Source: Istiophorus platypterus (taxonomy: Eukaryota; Chordata; Actinopteri; Istiophoriformes; Istiophoridae). Taken from it: 64,000 bases of DNA. The position numbers were made by a program, and so were the translations under genes. Positions 36,425 to 48,600 of the stretch are shown here, in pieces (positions within the stretch are counted from its first letter, which is position 1; every line of letters starts with the position of its first letter). Below the pieces are notes generated by a model that was not told the origin of the DNA, searched no databases, and saw nothing but the letters and a program-made list of their open reading frames with translations. The stretch covers positions 10,682,001 through 10,746,000 of the forward strand of contig CM029124.1 in the NCBI GenBank assembly GCA_016859345.1. The letters are read 5' to 3'.

Positions 36425-39149
36425 CCACCTGCTAGCTGAAAACAGGCAAACGTGAGTGGTATAAGTCTGTTTTTTTTAATCTAACTCGTTGCCAAGGAGC
36501 GAAAAAGCATATTTCCCAAAACGACACACATCTGCTTTTATGTCATATGCTAAAAATATGGTATTAGAAGGGAATAAAATGTGTAAAAACCGGCAGTGGT
36601 TACCTGTTAGTGGGTCAAATGATGTCTGTCCGTCTTGTGAATATTTCAATTCAAACTTGACTTCGTGTTGTAGTGAAAGCAAACGCGAGTAGTTCCCCAT
36701 ACAGCTGTAATTCTGACAGCCTGTTTTTGCTTTTTTTTGTTTTGGTTTGTTTTGTTTTGTTTTCCAAAATGTGACCAAATATTTGCCGTCCAAACTAAAT
36801 AAAACCAGCAAGTGAGTGAAGGTGGGCATTGTGCACTTTGGACAAGAAAAACCAGCTCATGACTTTGGTTTCCTGGACTTGGGATTTCTATTTGACGTTA
36901 AAATAAATAAATAAATCCTTAACGTGGTCTCTGAATTTGCTATTATGTTCAGTTTGTTAAATAAAGTTTAAGTCCGAATCAATGCCTTTGTGACCATTAT
37001 TATTTCTTATTTATTGCCTGAAAGAAAAATGTGCCTCTCTTGCTTTCGGTTCAGAAATTTTACTCGGTTTGCGACTGAAAGTTAAAACTGACCATTTCCA
37101 TTTCAAAGCTACGGAGTTTATTAGATTTTTATGCACAGTGGGGAAATGAAGTCAGTCTGGCACAGAAGATGGGGAAATGAGAGCATTAGTGCTATTACCT
37201 TCTCCCAAAAGGTACATTATACAAATGTTTGATGATGGATTAATCTCTTATGCAAGAAAATTCAAATTAGACAACAGAGAACAAAAAGGCAGCCATCTCT
37301 CGGATGCATAACACCCGACACAATCCCTCCCTTCAGCAGTATACTTGACTAACATCCTGTCATATACTATATGGATAACAAGGGCAAGGGCTTTTAGTAA
37401 ACAGTCATAACTCAGAGAGAAACTGTTTGGAGTTGTGGTATGTAGGCCTGGCCAGAGAGAACATCATCTGTTATTTACTACCACTGGCGCTAATGCAGCG
37501 CTGTTTCACGCTGCACTCCAACAGGCAACGATACAGCCCATGACATCCGGACATGAAACAGGCAGCAGTGGCTGCCGTTCATGGCCAAGTGTTCTCAGAG
37601 GTGAGGGGGAGATACACGGCCAGAGCCTTTTGAGAGTGACATGAATACAGTACATCTCGCCGGCGTCTGTGTACACACAGACTTTCCACTCAGACCTCTC
37701 AGTGAACCTGGCTGCTGGCCTTCTGAGAGGCTTAAGGGCCTGGCAGGCTTGTGTGAGCTCTGTTGTGGTATCTCCTCTCGACAGCCGTTTGGTCAAACAC
37801 GCACATCATCTATTAAGGTATCAAATTTGTATTCCAAAAATGCATGGCACTATTGATTTAGAATTTTAACCAGACATCAGGCAGCCTGAGTTCAGGGATT
37901 CTTCCCTTTTGTAGTTGAGGCTTTAAGCTTGTGGTTTTCAGTGTGATGTAAAATCTATCCCTGAGTCAGATTTGCAGCGTTGAGGGACAGACTGTGCAGG
38001 AGTGCAATTATATTTAAAAATAGAAAAAAGGGAAGAAAGTACAACTTTGTTCTTAGTTTAAAATATCAATTGAGTGATTTCACCCCTACTATATCTAATC
38101 ACGGCACTGATGACAACAGAGTTGAGTTACTGTGATGCTGAGAAACAATCTGCAATGAGATGCTGAGAGTACTGCTGCTGCCCCCCAGTGGCCAGAAACA
38201 GCACCAACAGCTTGTGCACACAAGGCAGGAAAACACAAACAACCAAACCATCAGCTATGTGAAGTTAGAGATGAGGCCTTAAAAATGTTGAAATGTTGAA
38301 AGAATTCAAAACAAAAAGCACAAAAAACGCGCAGACCTAGGAATAAGTTAGATCTTACTATGTTTTCGTACCCTGTTTCAAGCCAGGGAGTGTAGCATGA
38401 GTGCAGAGATCCCAACAGAGGACACAGACAGTGGGATGGACATATTTCATATTAAATTCCTGCGGGTTGTAAAGTTATATTTCAGGCACCAAATCCAATA
38501 TATCAGCAAAACGCAGTTTCTGTCACTGGAAACCTGCATCATTGTTTTGATTTGGTGTTCCTCTGATTATAACTGGTGGCCACATTATTATAGTACAATT
38601 CCATGCTGGTAACTTCAAACTTTTGCTTTGTCAGTTGATGCTAAATTAAGCAGCCAAGCAACCACAGACTGAAAGCCATCTAAACCAAAGTCAAATGTGC
38701 AGGTTTCCCAGAAGCGTAAGCTGCCAGTGTTAAATTGCACCAGTACCTGGCTCAGTGCTTTGGGTAAGAAATGAAAGGGATGTCAGGCAACCAAGTGTGA
38801 TCTAATTTATTTGCATAACAGCATCCAGCTGGTCAAACACTTCTCATGTATTGTATATACAGAGATGTGGGTTTATACTACATAAATATCTTCAATGCTG
38901 ACAATGTCTCTTTTCTAAATGTGTGCCAATGTGAAAATACAGTATGTTATTTCATCTTAAGTTCAAATCTCTCCTATTTTTTCTATCTAGGGTTACCTTG
39001 TATGAGACCTATTTTTGATTTTTTCAAGTAAAAAAATTAGAGAGACCACGATGTGACTCACCACTAATAGTGAAAACATCAACAACAGAACAAAAAAAAA
39101 GATTTCTATTTTTATTTTTTCCAAAGCGTTTTTATGGGTATTTTACCTC

Positions 39150-39260
39150 TTATTTTGATAGCAGAGAGTAGATGAGAGAAAATAAGGAGGGAGGACATGC
39201 AGCAGAGGTTCCCTGCCAGATTTGAACTGCAGCCGTTGCATCTACGGTCATGAGAAAACG
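39150..39260 (-). repeat. possible tRNA-derived SINE fragment
   Basis: The run ggaggacatgcagcagagg, then ccagatttgaactgcagccg, resembles the reverse of a Pol III B-box region seen in fish repeats (atgcagcaaagg...tcgaacccgggccgctg). Diverged and short; no intact tRNA fold was found. Confidence 0.35.
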
Positions 39261-39546
39261 AGTTGAACTTTGTTAACCGTGTAAATTTGTTTTGATTTGC
39301 TTTTAATGGGATGTGTGCTGAATGTTATATTCATTCTATGCGATATGTATAATTGTGTGTACATTGACTACTACATTGCGGAAACTGTAGAAAAACTGTC
39401 AGCAGTATTTAAAAAAATCACATCTGAATGGTAGTGTCCCACGGACTCGCAAAAGGGGTTGAATAAAAGCCAAGAAAGTACCCTGTATAATGATGCCAGA
39501 CATGAAATATTAACAAATGTCCTTAAAGTGTGTGAGCAAACCAGAC

Positions 39547-39608
39547 CAGTGATTCCCAACCAGGATTATTTATTTAGTTATTTATTTAGACAAGATTGGG
39601 AACCACTG
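39547..39608. mobile_element. 62-bp foldback with hAT-like termini
   Basis: CAGTGATTCCCAAC at the left and ATTGGGAACCACTG at the right pair at 12 of 14 positions around a core of TTATTTA repeats. CAGTGGTTCCCAA is typical of hAT/Charlie-type ends. No 8-bp target duplication is evident, so it may be a collapsed copy. Confidence 0.55.
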
Positions 39609-39679
39609 TACCGGGGGAGCAAACATCATGTGTTGGCAAACAGTAACTATGAGTGATATAAAATTCAAAGAAAAAATAC

Positions 39680-40744
39680 AAATAATTGTTCAAAAGTGCA
39701 TTTATTTAAGTCAATCTTTTGGCACTTCAGCTATCATCACTGGTCGCACAGTTAACATAAAACAAATGTGAGCATCCAGGTACTACTGAAGCTGAGTTAT
39801 GTCAAATTTACTGCCCAGCAGAAATTCAAAATGTTATGATTAAAAGAGCAGTTCTTAGAAATGTTTAAACAGTTGTGATTTTTTAATCATTAAAAAAGAA
39901 TAAAATAAGTAATAATATGATATTTGAGTAATGAATAAATATGATTTTATCTGACACAAGGAAAAATTAATTTTAGATAATTAGCCTCTAAAATTAAAAC
40001 AAAAAAACATTTTAAGGCTATATGTTTCAGGGGAGATCATTAGGGAATGTTTTCCTAAGAATAAAAAATACTGTGATAATCAGCGATGCTCACAAATTGT
40101 TTCATTCAGACAATATTACAAAATTAGATGGATAAAATATTTCACATAAAAAGGTGACATACAGTTTAAGGGATATGAAAAAAAAACATGCAAACAGCAC
40201 CAAAATGAGACTATCAGAAAGCAGCTTTGGCAACAACTGAGATTTTTTGTAAAGAAAGGAGGAGAAAAGGCTTAAATTCAACAGCTCAAGGCATCGTCAG
40301 TATAATGAATCATTTCAAACATGCAGTAAGCTTTAAATGCTTAAAAAGTTTTTGTTTTTAAAAATACATTATAAACCTACAGAAAAGGGTTCAAAGAGTG
40401 GACACAAAATGACATCCTATTTCAAGTTACAGGTAATCATTGACGAATAGCACAAACTCATTCTTCCACTTTCTGGTGTTCTCTTTGTCAGTGTCACTAA
40501 GTCCCAATGTATCGCCTCTGATGCAATGTCTCAAGCACCGAATCACGCATATTCATTTTACCAGATTTCTCATTTCATTCCAAAGTCACAATTTGATCTG
40601 GTTGCTCGGTTCGGCAAAGGTACCGGGTAAGATTTCAAATCCTTACTTAACGTCTTAGGGTTAGCCTTTTTAGCAAAATAAATGCATCTGTTTGAGTAGT
40701 CTTTACACGCATGTTCAGAGTTCTGCCAGCTCCACGCATGAGTG
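39680..40744 (-). other. sh3pxd2a: probable sh3pxd2a 3' UTR (minimum extent)
   Basis: AT-rich sequence after the stop. The first convincing AATAAA on the - strand is at 39706-39701 (aaataaatgc), giving a UTR of about 1.05 kb; further TTTATT motifs near 39570-39590 allow longer forms. Mammalian SH3PXD2A has a multi-kilobase 3' UTR, so this may be an underestimate. Confidence 0.4.
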
Positions 40745-42673
40745 CTAGTGCTTTTTCTCGAGGTAATTTGAGGGAACCCATCCTTTCCTTGGTTTACCAT
40801 TGTCCAGAACCTTGCAGTACCACCATCCATTGGGGTTTCTTTCCAGGACCTCTAGACTCGTCCCCTCAGGAAATCCCATGGTCTCCTCGTCACCGTGGTA
40901 ATCTGCTATGGAGACATACACCTCTCTGAGGTTGTTGTGGATGATGTGGGGCTTGGGCCTCACTGTGGATACAGGGAGGGCATTTTTCTGGGAGCCGAGG
41001 CCAAGGGATTCAGAGCTACCGGTACCAGATCTGTTCCTGTTGGGTTGTGCCATGTTGTTTGACACCGGGCTGCGCGGCACAGTGCCGAAGGAGGCGTTGC
41101 GTCGCACCGTGGGGCTGGCACGAGGGTGGTCTGTGGAGTTGAGGGACTCGTTTCTCCTGAGAGAGCCAACAGGGCTGGGGGCGTCCCTGATCGGGGGCGA
41201 TATGAAGACAGATTGAGGTCGGACGACCTGCTGCTGTTTGGTGTTATTCTGCTTCCGTGAACCAAACAAGCCGGTAGGTTTGGAGAGGCCCCCTGGAGGC
41301 TTGGAGGGGATGGGTGGGGTGACCTTCTTTAGGTTTTGGTTGATGTTGTTCAGCGCCTGCACCCTTTGTTCATTCTTCTCCAGGCTGTTAGACTTGCTGA
41401 GGCTTCCGGGTTTAGTTGGGGTGCCATCAGATTCGGACCCCGCAATGTCATCTTGTTGCCTGGCAGGCTCCAGGTAGTAAGTTGGAGCCCAACCCTCTGC
41501 GTCTCCCCAGCGGATATACCACCAGCCACTCTCCTGCTTCTCCAACACCTCTACTTCCACTCCAGCAGGGAAACTTACTTCAGACTCTTGGATTTTTTCA
41601 TAGGGATCTGTGGTGCGGTACAGGCTACAGCCTTCCAGGTCAGAGTCTCCCCGGCTACCTTTAGAATAGATGGAGGAGAGATCTGATGTGCTCTGAGAAG
41701 AGAAGGAGTCCTCAGAGGAGATGACTGAAGCTGTCTCAGAGTCCTCACCTTTAGTTTTAGTGCCATTCTTCAACTGCCCTGTTGGCCGCAGCTGTCTTCT
41801 CAAAGTGCTGATATCCATCTTTTCAGCACTGGAGGCCTTGGCTAGATGTGGTTTAGGCCTCACCACTGGCTTTAGTTTAGAGGAAGACTTGGTGGGAGAG
41901 GATGCCTTGCTTTCCTCTTGGTCTTTCTTAGGTCTGGACAGATCTGGGGTGGACTCAGTGGACGCAGATTTGGGACTAGATGCTTCCTCAGCTTTTATTG
42001 AAAAAGGACTCCCGTTCAAATCAATCTTGAGCTTGATCCCTGCAGGTCTCCATCCAGCTGAGGCTGGGTTTGCAGTCTTGCCAGTTTCTGATAAGACACT
42101 TGTCTTGGAGGAATTCGAGTCCCTGCTGCACTGCCTCTCTGGGATCTCTCTGAAGGGCCGGAAGCCGTCATTCTCATAGATACACTCTTCCTCTCCCTCA
42201 GCCTCCCCCTCTGCCTCATGGCCATCTTCAAATGACTCGCCCATTTTGAAGGAGGCACTGTGGAGGGATGAGGCCGGTGAGGGTTTGGAGGACAGGTGGG
42301 ATCCCTTCTCGGAGGAAGTGTCCTCATTTTTTGCATCCACCAAGGAACCTTCTCCTCTCAGAAACTCAAACTCAGACTCCAGGTCCAGATCCCCAATTGC
42401 AGGAACATCATATTCTGGCTCTTCGTACACTGGCCTCCCAGGAGACACGGGTGACTCTGGAGCTTCGGACCCAGGGCTGCTGGGGGGTGCAGTCTCCACT
42501 GAGTCTTGTTTTTTGACAGGTGGAGCTGGAGGTGGAACTTTTGGACGGCAAAGAGTGCTTGTTCTGCGACTCAGATTGGGCTTTTTACGTTTATCAATAT
42601 AGGAGCAGGGAGCCCAGCCCTCCTTCTCTCCTATCTGGACGTACCACCAACCACCAGAGTTCTTCTCAATGAC
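40745..42673 (-). CDS. sh3pxd2a: sh3pxd2a terminal coding exon H (end of SH3-3, SH3-4, SH3-5)
   Basis: Acceptor gttttag ends at 42674; stop TAG is at 40747-40745. At 1929 nt it holds two thirds of the coding sequence in the window. It completes SH3-3 (VIEKNSGGWWYVQIGEKEGW), then KKPNLSRRTSTL, KVPPPAPPVKK, the acidic segment with YEEPEYDVP (Tyr398, Tyr403) and CIYEND (Tyr481), and the very conserved MDISTLRRQLRPTGQL. SH3-4 (VSFPAGVEVEVLEKQESGWW), SLEKxEQRVQALN, TPPIPSKPPGG and SH3-5 up to YLEKKH follow. The tyrosine contexts suit SH2 adaptors of the Nck/Crk kind after Src phosphorylation. Compared with human, the poly-Ser stretch before the MDISTL block is missing. Confidence 0.97.
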   Translation of the reverse strand, partial: VIEKNSGGWWYVQIGEKEGWAPCSYIDKRKKPNLSRRTSTLCRPKVPPPAPPVKKQDSVETAPPSSPGSEAPESPVSPGRPVYEEPEYDVPAIGDLDLESEFEFLRGEGSLVDAKNEDTSSEKGSHLSSKPSPASSLHSASFKMGESFEDGHEAEGEAEGEEECIYENDGFRPFREIPERQCSRDSNSSKTSVLSETGKTANPASAGWRPAGIKLKIDLNGSPFSIKAEEASSPKSASTESTPDLSRPKKDQEESKASSPTKSSSKLKPVVRPKPHLAKASSAEKMDISTLRRQLRPTGQLKNGTKTKGEDSETASVISSEDSFSSQSTSDLSSIYSKGSRGDSDLEGCSLYRTTDPYEKIQESEVSFPAGVEVEVLEKQESGWWYIRWGDAEGWAPTYYLEPARQQDDIAGSESDGTPTKPGSLSKSNSLEKNEQRVQALNNINQNLKKVTPPIPSKPPGGLSKPTGLFGSRKQNNTKQQQVVRPQSVFISPPIRDAPSPVGSLRRNESLNSTDHPRASPTVRRNASFGTVPRSPVSNNMAQPNRNRSGTGSSESLGLGSQKNALPVSTVRPKPHIIHNNLREVYVSIADYHGDEETMGFPEGTSLEVLERNPNGWWYCKVLDNGKPRKGWVPSNYLEKKH

Positions 42674-45600
42674 CTAAAACAAAAGTTCATATGAGGACTA
42701 AACCCTTTCTTGAAAACATTTTTGAACATTTTAATGACTGAATTACATTCTCTCTTTGAGAAAGCAGAGTTATTTATGAGCTATGATGAATAATTGATAC
42801 AGCAAGAGATAAATGGTTGGTACCCTGTATTAGGACGTTAGGAGCTTACTGTGGAAAAGAGCTCTTACCTCTGCTTTCTGTCCTCCATTAAAACTAATAC
42901 CATCAGATATACAGGACTGGAAATCTGCAATGGTGTAATACTCTGCTTCAACTGTAGGGGGCTCTGGTGGAGAGGGCAACTGAAATCCCTGGGCAGAAAT
43001 GGAAATCACAATGATAAACTTGTTGTTAGTATAGTACCTAGGTCCAGTTTTTATGTTACATTAAAAAAATAAGACAGTCTTATAAATGCAGTACATTGTC
43101 AAATATTAAACCAGTTTTAAACCTCGCTGACTTGTGTCCCTCTGATTGTACCCCTTGTCATGTTTCAGATGTCTATGAGTTGTTAAAGAGAAATTTCCCC
43201 TCTTAACTCAGCAGATGGTTCCATTTAAATGACTGTTCAAGGCTCTACGAGGTAAAGTTATTTATTATTTCATAAAAAAAAGCAAAGATTAGAGAAGAGT
43301 CCAAAAATGAAAACAACATAATCTAGCAGAACTTTGTTTTTCCTTCTTTTGTACCGTGCTGATCATCTCACAGGCACTCACATTTATCTTGTCTAAGGAC
43401 GGGGCGCATTATAACACGGTTAAAACTACCTCTAAATCCAACAGCTGCAACAGTAAAATGATGCTTAAGTATTGATGGATCATTATTAACAATCTATTTA
43501 TATCATGTATAAATATATCAGTTACAAAATGACTACTTCTACCTTTGATAATTTATTAGAAGTACAGAATGTATTTCTAATAAATTAGGATTCTGAATAC
43601 GGGACTTTTACTTCTAATGGAATATGTTTACACTTATTTATTGGTACTTTTACTTAAGTAAAGGTCTGAGTACTTTCACCACTTCTTTGTCTGTGTAAAG
43701 GAAAAACCACATATATCAAAGTCCTGTGTATCAACATTGAACAGAGATAAATTCAGCAGAAACATCATGCCAACAACAATACGTTATATTGTGTATACGT
43801 TTATTAGAACCTATATGTATAACTAGGAGGAGGCCTAGACTGCCAAAATATCAAACACTCTTACCAGGGTTGCATCTCTTCGGGGAGGAGGTTTTTGCCT
43901 GAGAACTGGGGAACCTGCAAAACAATCAGAGAAAAAAAACAACATAAATAAAACCTACGTGGTTGGTTAAATTTACGAGAACACACTAATAAGCCTCAAG
44001 ACATTTAAGAGGGAGATTTTAAAAAGTTTGATTAGCGATCTACTGTTACAGATTGACAGAACTTCAAGCTATTAGAGAAACTGGAAAGTTCAGAGTGACA
44101 TGACTGACCAATGTCCACCCGATGAGGGGCGATGCGGGCTATCGCTGGGGAAGCAGGCTCTGCTTTGCTTTTACCATCCTTTGGGGAATTAGCCGGGCTG
44201 GAGTCAGCACAGGGGATTGGCAAGCTGATCTCCTTTCTGGCCACCTGGGGGCTCTCTGGGACACCTTCAGTTTGCACGTCCTTCTCGCTCAGGGCTTTCT
44301 TGTTGAGCAGGTTACTGATCTCCATGATGTTTCCAATTATCTCCACTGGGCCTGTAACAGTCTTCTTGCGGGGAGAGAAGTCATCCTTCACCTTCTTTAG
44401 GTAGGAGGCCGGAGCCCACCCCTCTTTATCCTGGTACCTGTGATTTATGTCGGAAGAGGAAACTGATCAGAAATACTGTCTCTTTCTAATGAAAGAAATA
44501 AAAAATTTCCGAAGCGAGTGAGCAGAGGCTTACCTGATAAACCACCAGCCTTCCAGGTTCTTCTGAATCACCTCCACAGTAACTCCTTTTTCGAAAGCGA
44601 TTTCATCCTTCCCTTGGCTGGAATAAGGCTGCACTGTTACGTATTTCTCTTCTGCCAAAGCCAGAGCAGAGAATAACACTGCTAAAAAAGCTAAGAATTT
44701 GAAAGCTGTAAAATCTCTGAAAACAAGACAACTATTGGAAAGAAAAAGAAAAAAGACAAAGAAGTATATATTCTATAAATCTTTTCTAAAGACTTTGTAT
44801 ATTTATATGATCATACTTAAGAAATAAGCGATAAGGGTTAACAGAGCAGAGTTGTATCTTTTCTTTAATACAGACTGGAACTGTTCTGCTTTCTGGCAGT
44901 TCATTCAGCTGCCAGATGTGAAAGTAGATGAGTGTGCATATGTGTTTGTGTGTAAAAATGCTCATTGGCACATGAGATTTGGCTATAATGTTGACAAAGG
45001 CAGTGAATAACAACAAAACATAGTAAATTCTTGTATTTAGAAAAAAAATGTTTTGCAGTTGTAGTCGGTATTTCTCTGTAGTTACACATATAATATCATG
45101 TATATTGCACCTTTTTTTTTAGCAATAAATGACAAAAAAAAAACAATCGTATTGTCCATATCATTATCATGGTCAACACATTGCTACAATAGTGTATTAT
45201 GAATTACAGTATTATACCGACCACAAAAAAGGAGTACTGGGGCTCTGTAGTCACCCAAGTGTGAGGATAGGTTCAAATATTTTCAAGTCTGTCTTAAAGT
45301 ATTACTCACATGCCCCTATGTACATTAAAAGCACCGGTGGTTACTAGTTGTTCCCCTTGTCCATACTGGCCACAAAGGGATCCCCTCTTAAATCAATTTC
45401 AATGTAAGTGATGGAGGTCAAAACTCATTTTCCACGTCCCATTTCTGTGTAAAGAATTATTCAAAACTTCAGCCAAAGTTTACACAAGGTTTCAGTTGTC
45501 TGTGTTAGAAAAATCAGACAGGCATCTTCTATTACAGTATTTTTAGCACAAAATTCCCTCTATTTGTTACCGTCCTTCCACCACAGCCCAACTAGGAAAC

Positions 45601-48600
45601 ACTGTCTTTGGAAACATAAAAAGGAACTTTGGAACAAGAGACAATAGTAAACTTTGGAAGACACTCACTTGATCTGACTGTCTTAGACAGCTTTAACCTC
45701 AGTGCATTTTGCATGACTGTGGATTTTGCCCCCTAATACTTTAAGATGGGATCTATTTGCAACCAGTACAGACAGGAGAAACAATTACAACAACTGATAA
45801 TGTTTTCAATGAGCATATTGGCATGTGAGTGTTGTTTGGGTTTACTTGAAAAAATGTTATCCTTTAAAGCTCAGGACAAACCTGAAGACTAGCTAAAAGA
45901 CTGACAAACCACACATTAGAATATTTCCATCAAAATGCTGATTTTTTTTAGTTTTTGACAGTTAGAAAGGAGCATGAACTTTAGAACTAAGTAAATACAC
46001 TTGACTACACACTAAAAAACAGTAGCAAGTGGAGTTATGGTGGTGGTGGACTATACAGATCCAGCGAGGATGCCAACTGTCACATGTTCTTCTAACAAAA
46101 GAAACATGGGTTGCATCCAGCAGTTTACAAAATTTATAGGTAGTGCAATTTGTGCTTGAAAGGCCAAAAAAAGAGGGGAAAAAAAACCTCAGAGTTTAGG
46201 TGAGATTATAAATGGAGAGACAACATGGTCCGTACAGCCTACAGAGGGAACATGAGAGGAGTCAACTTTGTAAAACAAATTTCAGATATAGCTGTTTATT
46301 TACAGGTATGTCTCCGTGGGGTAACACGCATGACATCTTCGCTCTCTAATGTCAGTCACAAAGGTCACACAAGTTCATTTTTCATGAGATTAATTTATGC
46401 GATTTTATGTGATTTTATTTGCCAACTGTCAACACCAACTGACCCAGACTACAACAGACCCAGTCCACTGTGATCTGTCATCACGTCTGGTTCATATTTA
46501 GCTCAACAGTCTTAATGTGTGTCCCTTCCTTGGGGTTTTGTGTTGTCCTCTCTCTTCACTACATGTCATCTCTCTACAATCAGCTGTCCCATAAAGGCGT
46601 TAAATGCTCATGAAAAACTAAGGAGTACGAGTGCGTATTGCTCAAAACTTGTCCCTATGAGGGACACCATAATATCAACCACTCCAACATCACTCAATTG
46701 CTTATTTTCGCAAAGGGTATTGATCAAGGCGAACTAAAGCACGTGGGGCTAGCTTACAGTGTCCTTGGCCTTGTCACAGCCAGTGTCTCCTCACTCTGCA
46801 CATAATAGAGAGCAGAGGCTCCATGCTGAGTTAGGCGTTCCCTTGGGGCCAAGGCACAGGGCAAAGACCTCATTTCCTGTCATTAAGGCAATTCCTGTCT
46901 AAAGACATACAGCACAGGTAGAAGAGGTGCTGAAAAAGGAGAGGAGCACATTAAAAAAGCAGTGTACTGTACACTGTCCTCCAAGTTGGTGCACAGGAAC
47001 CAACATTCTGGTGGCACATTGTTCCATTTTCCTTTTCTCCACCCATTTCCAGGGTTGTGTAGGAGCTGAATGGGTGTGGGACAGTAACTCCCTTTACTTG
47101 CAAAAACTAGCTGCTCAGCTCCATGGGTAAAGGATATTTCTGACCTCTTCATTTTCCTTTTGCGTGTTTCTTCTGGCCTCTTTGTGCTGGGGCTGGTGTA
47201 ACGTTTATCTCTCACCAACCTCTTTTAAACAATGTCAAGCAGTGCAATGAAGGGAAACTCTGGTTCAGATTTTACGTTAACCACAACGTGCATCACCTGC
47301 ATCAGTGTAATCAATTATTCTTGTGGAGTCAGCAAAATATCTTTTTTTTTTCTTTTTGGGGTTGTTTGTTTTTTGTTTTTTTAACACAAAGCAGGAATTC
47401 AGTCCTAGGGTGGAAACAACTCTCTCTCCACTCCAGAGAAAAACATTCACTGCCAAGCACAAAGTTTTGGGCTTAACTCAATATCCTATCCTCACTCCTC
47501 TGACAGCAATCCAAATGCATCTCCTTTGCAAAACAAAGCAAAACAAAACAAAACAAAACAAAAAAAACATTGGCTTTGGTGAGAAGAACATGTGTAAAGT
47601 GTGTGCTAGAGAATTTTGACTTTCCTGCTGAACAAGTGAGAGATTAATATTGTTCTTTGTTTATCTATCAATGTTGGTTGCTATCTGCACCACAGCAGGT
47701 CTATTTGTCTTTTTCTATCATACTTTAGAACACACACTCATTAGAAAACTACATACACGCTTCATTTGCTCATAAAAAAGCAAAGTATGGCTCTAAAATG
47801 CAGCATAAGGCATTCCACAGTCTATTACGCAACTACTTTCAGATGAGCGGGTAGTGTGATTCTGAGAAGATTGGTTTTGGCATACAGTGTTTAATTATAC
47901 TTAAAACCCTTGCATGGAGCATTTTTGTAACATAATTTAAGCTTAGCATCAATAAATGGTGTATATAAAGTTGCTGATTTCACCTTTGCTTTCCAAGCTC
48001 ATTTCATATTAACTTCAGTTAGTGGTTAGTTGTGGTGAATTGTGACACGGGACGCGAGACTGAACAAATATGTGCATGTGGAGAGGGACCAGTTGAGCCA
48101 TGTGATAAGAGACAATAAATAAGACTGGTTGTAGGATGGGGTGGGGAGAACAAAAACAAAGGAAGGGAGGGAGGGAGGGAGGGAGGGAGGTGATGCAGCA
48201 TCTGTCTCAGTTCACCTCGGCTCTGCTGCCTGCTGATGACACCCCCCAACGTCCATCTCCGGTCCAGCCTCTTCAGATGAGCCTTATGTCGCTTAGTAAC
48301 TGACAGACACACATGGTGACCAGACAACGACAAAACAAACAAACATGGGAGACATGAAGAGCAAGCACAAGTGTTACACAAACACACAGCACACAAATGA
48401 CATGGGTCCAACCAAAGGAGCCCCATTATTAGCTACATGGAGGACATAAAAACAAGACCACAAAGCAAAACATGGTGGACAGTTAAGAGTGGATGGATGG
48501 AGGCTACATGGAAAGTGTTAAACCAAGACGTTTTCTCTGTGGCTTTTTAATTAGGATGTTGTTAGCATGGTTTTCCCATCCTGTTAAGTTAGAGCATCTG

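Larger units (their letters stand above)
35851..39679. other. intergenic region between the two convergent genes
   Basis: Contains the orphan CpG island, the pentanucleotide array, a possible tRNA-related repeat (39150-39260) and a hAT-type foldback (39547-39608). The rest is AT-rich without recognisable genes; open frames up to about 117 codons look random. Confidence 0.6.
42674..44533 (-). other. sh3pxd2a: sh3pxd2a short introns (G-H 195 nt, F-G 876 nt, E-F 194 nt, D-E 96 nt)
   Basis: This span covers exons D-E to H as a compact cluster. Introns are 42674-42868, 42989-43864, 43915-44108 and 44438-44533. The 876-nt intron is AT-rich with no other feature seen. Confidence 0.92.
44652..48215 (-). 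other. sh3pxd2a: sh3pxd2a intron between exons C and D
   Basis: 3.6 kb. Holds an interspersed repeat (45355-45700), an AAAAC array (about 47528-47563) and, next to the exon C donor, a CCCT-type repeat on the transcribed strand. Confidence 0.9.

Noticed and set aside
39210..39250. tRNA gene on the - strand
   Set aside because: Only a diverged B-box-like segment is present within a repeat; no acceptor stem or anticodon arm.
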